Assembly: GCF_009905545.1 (NCBI RefSeq)
Contig: NZ_JAAALB010000024.1
Coordinates: 1-64,000, forward strand
Source of the DNA: Cellulophaga sp. BC115SP
Lineage (GTDB): Bacteria; Bacteroidota; Bacteroidia; Cytophagales; Spirosomataceae
Length of the DNA stretch: 64,000 nucleotides
Direction: 5' to 3'
This document shows, piece after piece, positions 58,703-64,000 of the stretch (within the stretch, counting starts at the first letter, position 1; each line of letters starts with the position of its first letter). A model generated the notes under the pieces. That model ran no database searches, was not told where the DNA came from, and saw only the letters and a list, made by a program, of their open reading frames with translations. A program made the translations under genes and the position numbers.

Positions 58703-59893
58703 CTATTTTACTTTAAATACAAACTCCCAAGTCCTCACTGAGTTTGATGTGAGTACCTTTGGAACATAGTTCTCACGAGGCTTTCCGTTGACATGGTAAA
58801 GTCTTTCTGTAGGAATTTGAAAATTGATATTTGTCTCTTTCAAGTTAAAGCCCTCAATGGCACCTAGTAAACCTGCCATTTTAGTTCCTACGACTACTGG
58901 CTTTTTGAAAGAGTCAAAACCAATCGCCATCCCTTCGCCCATGCTTCCTGTCCAATGACCTACCATAACAACTAGTTTTCCTTTAAAAATTTTCTTACGT
59001 GGATACACATACTCTATCCAATGGCGTTTGGTGTCGAAGTCTTTTTCATCATATTCATGCTGTTGATATGGCATAGGATGGTCAATAAATCTTCCCATGA
59101 TAGCTCGTGCAACCGTGGAGTTGCCTCCGCTAGGCGTGTCTGTCAAGTCGAGTATTAAAATAGGAAAATAAATTAAAGAATCAAGCGCTTGGTCAAATGT
59201 GTTGATTAAGTCATTGTTCCATAAACAGTTATTGATTTTGAGATAAGCCTTATTTTTAGACAATAATTTTACTTCCATCAAGGGTTTAGCGTTATCAGAA
59301 AATGGCTTCTTATCCAATTCAATCACTTGGGGATGTCCTTCAAAAATAGTTTCTATCACTCTTGGTTTGTCATGCGTACCTGCAAACAACATATCCAAGG
59401 CAAACTGTTTCATGCCATTAGTGTAATGCTGAGTAAATTTTGGAAGAAACACCGCCAATTGTTTTCGTACAGAATCGCCATTGAATTTGATAATTTCAGC
59501 ACCTATTTTCAGCCCAGCTTTTTCAGCATTACTTCCTGTTTTTATATCCGAAACCAAAAATTTACCCGCTTTTTCTTCTACATAAATATCTTGTCCAGAA
59601 GGTACAAGTCGATTAGAAGACTTCAGATTAACATTCAAAGAGGAATGCCCATTATGAAGTTCAATCAGCATATTTTCTAACAGTCTAATAAAGTCTTGAT
59701 TAGTGTTGATTGCCGCAACTTGGGGTTTATATAGCTCTTTTACCTTATTCCAATCAATTTGTTGTTGGGGCAAATAAGCATAATGTTGGTCGATGGTATC
59801 CCAGAAAGTATCAAAATCTTTTTGGTATTTACTTTGAGCGTTTGTATTAAAACAAGAAAGGATGAAGAGGATAAGACAGTAAAAAGGTTTCAT
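58703..59893 (-). CDS. S41 family serine peptidase (tail-specific protease-like)
   Basis: 396 aa, signal peptide ending near NTNAQ (19). N-terminal helical part (FDTFWDTIDQHYAYL), PDZ-like region (about 100-145: FLVSDIKTGSNAEKAGLKIGAEII), and S41 core: DLTDTPSGGNSTVARAI, and the nucleophile region GHWTGSMGEGMAIGF with Ser. The Lys/Gln partners seem present in VVVGTKMAG. It probably cleaves periplasmic or exported proteins at their C-termini. Confidence 0.87.
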   Translation of the reverse strand: MKPFYCLILFILSCFNTNAQSKYQKDFDTFWDTIDQHYAYLPQQQIDWNKVKELYKPQVAAINTNQDFIRLLENMLIELHNGHSSLNVNLKSSNRLVPSGQDIYVEEKAGKFLVSDIKTGSNAEKAGLKIGAEIIKFNGDSVRKQLAVFLPKFTQHYTNGMKQFALDMLFAGTHDKPRVIETIFEGHPQVIELDKKPFSDNAKPLMEVKLLSKNKAYLKINNCLWNNDLINTFDQALDSLIYFPILILDLTDTPSGGNSTVARAIMGRFIDHPMPYQQHEYDEKDFDTKRHWIEYVYPRKKIFKGKLVVMVGHWTGSMGEGMAIGFDSFKKPVVVGTKMAGLLGAIEGFNLKETNINFQIPTERLYHVNGKPRENYVPKVLTSNSVRTWEFVFKVK

Positions 59894-59993
59894 ATATGAT
59901 TTTTTTAGGCTAAAATAGTCCTTGCTTCCCTTTTGTCATTCGAACATTTTACCAAAGGTAGAATTTCATGGAAAAGCGGTTGAGAATTTATAG

Positions 59994-60022
59994 CAAAAAA
60001 AAGTGTCAGATTTCTCTGACAC
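59994..60022 (-). terminator. Terminator of the next minus-strand gene
   Basis: GTGTCAGA / TCTGACAC stem, TTTC loop, minus-strand T-run, 12 bp past the stop at 60034. Confidence 0.85.
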
Positions 60023-60033
60023 GATCTGTTTAA

Positions 60034-60579
60034 TTATTGGTTAAAAAGCTCTTTTATGAGAAGTCCGAAACCACTCCACTGACAACTCCCATCTAATTTT
60101 TGAAGATTATATGCTCGAGATTTCAGATAATAAGTTTCGGTGGTCGAGCATCCTACATCTTTAGCTCTCGAAAGGCTTGATAAAAAATTCTTGAAAAAAT
60201 CAATATTAGCCTCATTCATTATATGTGTAGATATTAGCTCACCATTATTGATCGTAGATGGAGCTCTCGCCATAAATGGCTGTGGACTCATCGATGGATT
60301 CATATAATATCTGGATACTAAAGTTCCATTTTCCTTAGTAATCAAAACAAGACGATTGAAATTAGTAAAGCAATTGCTTGTATTGACCAGCACCGAAAAC
60401 GATTCTCCCTCTGCTAAGTCTAATAATGGATTGGTAGATGAGGTGGCAATTGTATCAGTAGAAAAACTAGTTTGACAGGCTTGCCTCGAACGAAAATTTG
60501 ATGCGATTGTGTCTTGAAGGTTTAAAACCCAAATGCAAATAATAGCTAACGAGTAGCGAATAAGTGGAGTCTTTATCAT
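60034..60579 (-). CDS. Secreted protein of unknown function
   Basis: 181 aa with signal peptide (cleavage near TIAS, 27). Four cysteines in the mature part (about 35, 70, 143, 165) suggest two disulfides. A strand-rich middle (SFSVLVNTSNCFTNFNRLVLITKENGT). Family not recognised. Own terminator. Confidence 0.65.
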   Translation of the reverse strand: MIKTPLIRYSLAIICIWVLNLQDTIASNFRSRQACQTSFSTDTIATSSTNPLLDLAEGESFSVLVNTSNCFTNFNRLVLITKENGTLVSRYYMNPSMSPQPFMARAPSTINNGELISTHIMNEANIDFFKNFLSSLSRAKDVGCSTTETYYLKSRAYNLQKLDGSCQWSGFGLLIKELFNQ

Positions 60580-60642
60580 ATTGAACTATTTTTTTGACAA
60601 AGACTCCGTAATTTTTCAAATGTTGCAAGCAAGGCAACTTTT

Positions 60643-61362
60643 TTATTCTTTTACTGAAAAAGTTTGTAATTCTCCATAGGTTTGAAAACCTAATTTTGCA
60701 TAAATCGGCTCACCCATAACTGAGGCATTTAAAACAGCGATAGAGCATCCTTCGTTTTGGGCTTGAGTCAACAAACGTTCTGTAATTTTACGTCCTATTC
60801 CTTTGTTCCTACCAGCGGGAAGTGTGCCAATCGTATGTAAACCTGCCACCTTGTTGGAGTCAACAAAAAGAGTTCCACAACCCAAAATCTCCCCTTCTTC
60901 AGCATACACAAACGCTTTTACTTGATCCGACTGGTGCAATGCATTCGCAAATACATCGGCGTTGAAATGGTATTTAAAAGCTACAGTAGCCACATGCGCA
61001 TACGCCAAAATCTCCTCTGTATCCACAACTTGATGAATTTCAGGTGTTTCTTCAAAAGGAAACTGAGCATCCTCTAAAGACATTGCCATATTCTGTAGAC
61101 GAAAATTAAATAGGAATCGCTCGTCATGCTGAATGGCATGAGAACCCGATGTGGCTATTCTTGCAGGAAAATTATCAGTTGGTAACAACTCCACAATGGC
61201 ATTCAAGGCTTCGGCAGAGTTTTCGAGCTCGAAAACTCGTTTGGGCCAATCAGAGTTTTGAATAGGGCTGTATTTGAAATAGGGCGTTTGTCTGAGCGAC
61301 TGATTCAAACTACCTACCAAAGTCCAATATTCGAATAGATTTTTAACAATAATATCGTTCAT
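60643..61362 (-). CDS. GNAT family N-acetyltransferase
   Basis: 239 aa. N-terminal ~110 residues of an unassigned domain, then a GNAT domain with motif A (HTIGTLPAGRNKGIGRKITERLL, acetyl-CoA binding) and B (AVLNASVMGEPIYAKLGFQTYGE). Acetylates an unknown amine. Standalone gene. Confidence 0.9.
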   Translation of the reverse strand: MNDIIVKNLFEYWTLVGSLNQSLRQTPYFKYSPIQNSDWPKRVFELENSAEALNAIVELLPTDNFPARIATSGSHAIQHDERFLFNFRLQNMAMSLEDAQFPFEETPEIHQVVDTEEILAYAHVATVAFKYHFNADVFANALHQSDQVKAFVYAEEGEILGCGTLFVDSNKVAGLHTIGTLPAGRNKGIGRKITERLLTQAQNEGCSIAVLNASVMGEPIYAKLGFQTYGELQTFSVKE

Positions 61363-61469
61363 AAAAGCTAAAGAGGATGTTTAATATTTGGGAACAATCT
61401 TTTCCTAAATCTAGGAATAATGATAACTTTATTTTCAAAAGAATGATTCCCTTTCGCTTTTATACAGCT

Positions 61470-62246
61470 TTAAACTTCGAATGAATCAAAGTATGTTAAT
61501 ATTGCCATTTCTACTTTAGGATTGAGTTGAATAGTTTGATCAAATAGTTCTATTCTTAGTTTTTGGTACAAAACGACGGCATTTCTCAAACTTTTTAGTA
61601 GGTCTGCTTTTTGATAAGTTGGAACCGTACTAATCAAAGCTTGATAATCAAGCGTCTCTAGTTCCATTTCAACTTTTCGAACGCCTCTTGGCAAATTACC
61701 ATTTTTGATATGCAATAATGGCCCTAAAACTACCATTCGTAAAAAGCCTAAAAAATCTAAAGCTTCAAGGTACTCTCCACGTCCAATTTTGAGCAAAGCA
61801 TAATGTATCCAAGTCCAAAAACGGTCTTCAATCCACTGGTAGTCAGGATAAGGGAATTGAGCTTCTGAGTCCTGAATAGCTTGTTGGAGTACGTTATTTT
61901 TATCGAGTAAAATAAATGGCGTTTCTACCCGTACTTTAAACTCGTCGAGGGTTACAAATTTTAAATCCACATGCAACAAAGGATTGTCATAGAGACAAAT
62001 AAGTAAGCGAGGCTCCCCAACATGTTCTCCCGTAAATCCAGATAAAAAATCTCCCAAAGATTCGGCAATAGCGAGCATATTGGGCTTGTGAGGTGCTATT
62101 TTTTCTTTGGTAACAATCACCAAATCAAGATCTGAAAATTCATCTATTTGTTGAGTTATCCACGAACCTCCTACTGCGACACCAAGAATGCGGTCATCTT
62201 TTTCGAGAATACTTTTAACGCGGTAAGCAAAATCAGTTTGTATCAT
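61470..62246 (-). CDS. Nucleotidyltransferase-domain protein
   Basis: 258 aa. The polymerase-beta-like fold is shown by GVAVGGSWITQQIDEFSDLDLVIV, the G-G-S then D-x-D motif (about 25-45), and VDLKFVTLDEF with a third carboxylate. A helical C-terminal domain follows, as in aminoglycoside adenylyltransferase-like proteins. Could adenylylate a small molecule or protein; not an established resistance gene by these features alone. Confidence 0.82.
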   Translation of the reverse strand: MIQTDFAYRVKSILEKDDRILGVAVGGSWITQQIDEFSDLDLVIVTKEKIAPHKPNMLAIAESLGDFLSGFTGEHVGEPRLLICLYDNPLLHVDLKFVTLDEFKVRVETPFILLDKNNVLQQAIQDSEAQFPYPDYQWIEDRFWTWIHYALLKIGRGEYLEALDFLGFLRMVVLGPLLHIKNGNLPRGVRKVEMELETLDYQALISTVPTYQKADLLKSLRNAVVLYQKLRIELFDQTIQLNPKVEMAILTYFDSFEV

Positions 62247-62280
62247 GGTTTTGTTTGTAGTTTAGGGATATAAAGCAAAA

Positions 62281-62320
62281 ATCCCAACCACGGAGCTAAA
62301 GGAGCGCTGGTGATTGGGAT
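62281..62320 (-). terminator. Terminator of the YcxB-like gene
   Basis: Stem ATCCCAA / TTGGGAT with CCA/TGG extension around a loop, then T-run on the minus strand. Read on plus the stem also contains CGGAGCTAAAGGAGCG. Confidence 0.65.
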
Positions 62321-62348
62321 GTTGGAGAATTTATTGGTTTTATAATTT

Positions 62349-62891
62349 TTACCAAGTCCAATCTAATTGTTCGTAATATGGAATTTTCGACTCTTCACAA
62401 ATATTCAAAAGTCGTTGCTTTACAGGACGTGCATTGCCTATTCCAACTTTAGGAATGATGATATGCGAGCTTGACTGGATTTTGGCATAAAAATAATCAC
62501 TCGTTTCAGTCACGTTTTCAATTTGATTATATGCAATAGTGGCGGCACGCTCGCCATCACCCATAAGCATATTATCCATAAAAAACTCACATTCTATTTC
62601 TTTTCCTGAGCTATTGCCAAATGTATTTTGAACATATTTGGTTATCTCATTTTTATAATACCCACGAACCAATCGTGGTAATGCCATAATTACAACGCCA
62701 CCCACCACAATAGAAATTAAGGCAACAGTCAAGTGATTTTGAGTGTACAAATAATACCCAGAAATCGCTGAAACTGCCAAATAAACACCTAAGATTTTAG
62801 AGGGTGAAAACTTAAATAATTTGTTTTCTGAAGCTACAAAAAGCTCATGCTGAAGATAATCTTCTTCTTGAAGTATAAAACGTATATTCAT
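62349..62891 (-). CDS. YcxB-like membrane protein
   Basis: 180 aa. Two membrane segments (about 32-52, 57-75) then a PH-like YcxB C-terminal domain (IECEFFMDNMLM, IAYNQIENVTETSDYFYAKIQSSSHIIIPK). Function unknown. Followed by its own terminator. Confidence 0.83.
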   Translation of the reverse strand: MNIRFILQEEDYLQHELFVASENKLFKFSPSKILGVYLAVSAISGYYLYTQNHLTVALISIVVGGVVIMALPRLVRGYYKNEITKYVQNTFGNSSGKEIECEFFMDNMLMGDGERAATIAYNQIENVTETSDYFYAKIQSSSHIIIPKVGIGNARPVKQRLLNICEESKIPYYEQLDWTW

Positions 62892-63098
62892 GGTAAATTA
62901 TATTTTATTGTGTATTGATTACTTTGGTATTAGTGCAAAATTAACTTTATCAATTATTCAACATTGATAAGCCTGTTTATTAGTTTTTTTTACAGAACCG
63001 AATCTTTTCATCAGCTCCTAAGGAGCTTTTACAAAGGGAAACAAGATAATTCTCTTTTATTCAAGCTTATTTTGCTCGCTAACTAAATAATTAAAAAA

Positions 63099-63133
63099 TT
63101 ACATTCACAATTCATAACTCAGCACTCATAATT
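63099..63133. repeat. Heptad-phased tract
   Basis: ATTCACA, ATTCATA, ACTCAGC, ACTCATA, just beyond the stop codon of the last gene. Identical over 21 bp (63095-63115) to 31033-31053 and over 13 bp (63116-63128) to the tract near 13131. Confidence 0.7.
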
Positions 63134-63881
63134 AATTGATAAGGCATCCATCTCCAAAAACTTCCCCTCGAAAGCGGATTGGGGTGACGTCGATGCCGTC
63201 TTTAATCACCACCACTTGATCCCAATTTCCTTTGGTGTACATATCAGTACTGAAATGGATGGTATCAAAAGGAAGTTTATCACCCAAAATATATTTCCTC
63301 ACAAGCATCTCAGTTTTGTCAGACGACGAGGATTTATAAAACTTTCCTCGCAAAATATAAGTATTACGATCTACGGTAAAAGGTTTAGCATTTTTTACAA
63401 TCTGCCCCGTATTAGTGTTAAAATCTATCTCGTTGAATTCAAAGGTTGCTAAAGAAAAAGTAGAATCATTTTTCGCCAAATCAAAATCTTCAAGTGTCCA
63501 TTTAACATACTGTCCTGTGCGAATAATATTACAAGAATCTTTAACCAAATCAGTAAGACTGTAGCTCATGACTTGTTTGCCTTCATGAAAAAAACGTAAT
63601 GCTGTTTTTTTAGTTATTTTTCCTCCCGAAATTAAATCATCCATCACAACCACATTTTTGCCATCATTGGTGATAAATACTGACATGGCAGCAAAGCCTT
63701 TTTCTGGAATTGAATACAACAGATTCCCTTTTGAATCAGTCATATTCCAATTATTCTTCTTTAATTTAAAGGTAAACTGTTCGTTTCTTGACCGTATAAC
63801 CGTTTGATTTCTAGGCTCATCAGCCCAAGCATTTCCAATAGTAATACCGATATAAAAGAGCGTAAAAATGATATTTTTCAT
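63132..63881 (-). CDS. Secreted or periplasmic protein of unknown function
   Basis: 249 aa from the ATG at 63881 with signal peptide (MKNIIFTLFYIGITIGNAWA). The rest is beta-rich, with repeated strand-turn patterns (FTFKLKKNNWNMTDSKGNLLYSIPEKG, VFITNDGKNVVVMDD), like WD/beta-propeller fragments. No family recognised. The 75 bp upstream frame to 63956 precedes the signal peptide and is omitted; the remaining window end is AT-rich with no gene. Confidence 0.7.
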   Translation of the reverse strand: MKNIIFTLFYIGITIGNAWADEPRNQTVIRSRNEQFTFKLKKNNWNMTDSKGNLLYSIPEKGFAAMSVFITNDGKNVVVMDDLISGGKITKKTALRFFHEGKQVMSYSLTDLVKDSCNIIRTGQYVKWTLEDFDLAKNDSTFSLATFEFNEIDFNTNTGQIVKNAKPFTVDRNTYILRGKFYKSSSSDKTEMLVRKYILGDKLPFDTIHFSTDMYTKGNWDQVVVIKDGIDVTPIRFRGEVFGDGCLIN

Positions 63882-64000
63882 GCTTAATTTTGGATAATAA
63901 TTGCTGTATTTTCTAAACGAATATACAAATTTGTTTGAATTTTGCTCTTTTATCAATCAAACCAACCTCAAAAAATATTCATTTTAACATCAGTTTTATC

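Noticed and set aside
61470-62246. Antibiotic resistance (aminoglycoside adenylyltransferase) gene
   Set aside because: Only the general nucleotidyltransferase fold is visible; no evidence for a drug substrate and no mobile context.
1-64000. Prophage, integrative element or genomic island
   Set aside because: No integrase, transposase, tRNA target, tail or replication genes; housekeeping genes are spread along most of the window.

Overview
The window is a 64 kb chromosomal segment, about 38% G+C by eye, from a member of the Bacteroidota, most likely a Cytophagales (Spirosomaceae/Cytophagaceae-like) bacterium. Supporting signs are many Bacteroidota-type promoters (-7 box TAnnTTTG), mostly weak Shine-Dalgarno sequences, a type II glutamine synthetase, a BBP2-type porin ahead of amt, YgiQ, and many lipoproteins. 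The genus cannot be fixed from the sequence. No rRNA, tRNA, CRISPR, transposase, integrase or phage gene was seen.

Layout. 0-10 kb: nitrogen assimilation (glnII, porin-amt), an LTA-synthase-like sulfatase, mtaB, an exonuclease, and a membrane-protein gene inserted between two 39-bp copies of the mtaB terminator. 10-18.6 kb: ferredoxin, acyl-CoA reductase, PAP2 phosphatase, trpS, dnaE. 18.9-20.8 kb: flavohemoglobin and an Rrf2 regulator that share one operator type. 20.8-27.7 kb: a D-amino-acid/peptidoglycan scavenging locus, with an exported serine-hydrolase/D-aminoacylase fusion, a DgcN-like and a DgcA-like gene, a permease, and a divergent Lrp/AsnC regulator next to an Lrp-like site. 27.7-36 kb: M28 peptidase, an MBOAT/SGNH acylation pair, two tandem-repeat proteins, a PilJ-domain protein, thioredoxin. 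36-45 kb: YgiQ, a TolC/HlyD/MFS efflux operon, a CoA-transferase with a divergent AraC regulator. 45.5-56 kb: an accessory-looking set of single genes (Ivy-like lysozyme inhibitor, ankyrin protein, DoxX with HxlR, cupin, AraC, NAD(P)-binding protein, acyltransferase, ThuA, alpha/beta hydrolase, NamZ-like DUF1343). 56-64 kb: small enzymes and uncharacterised lipoproteins, all on the minus strand.

Themes. Wall turnover recurs: NamZ-like muramidase, the D-glutamate locus, and a lysozyme inhibitor. Regulation is legible at several compact divergent promoters, where palindromic operators sit beside the regulator gene. Intergenic DNA carries an unusual family of heptad-phased repeats (ACTCnnn and GATTTnn types), often flanking terminators of convergent genes, plus a second dispersed hairpin repeat.
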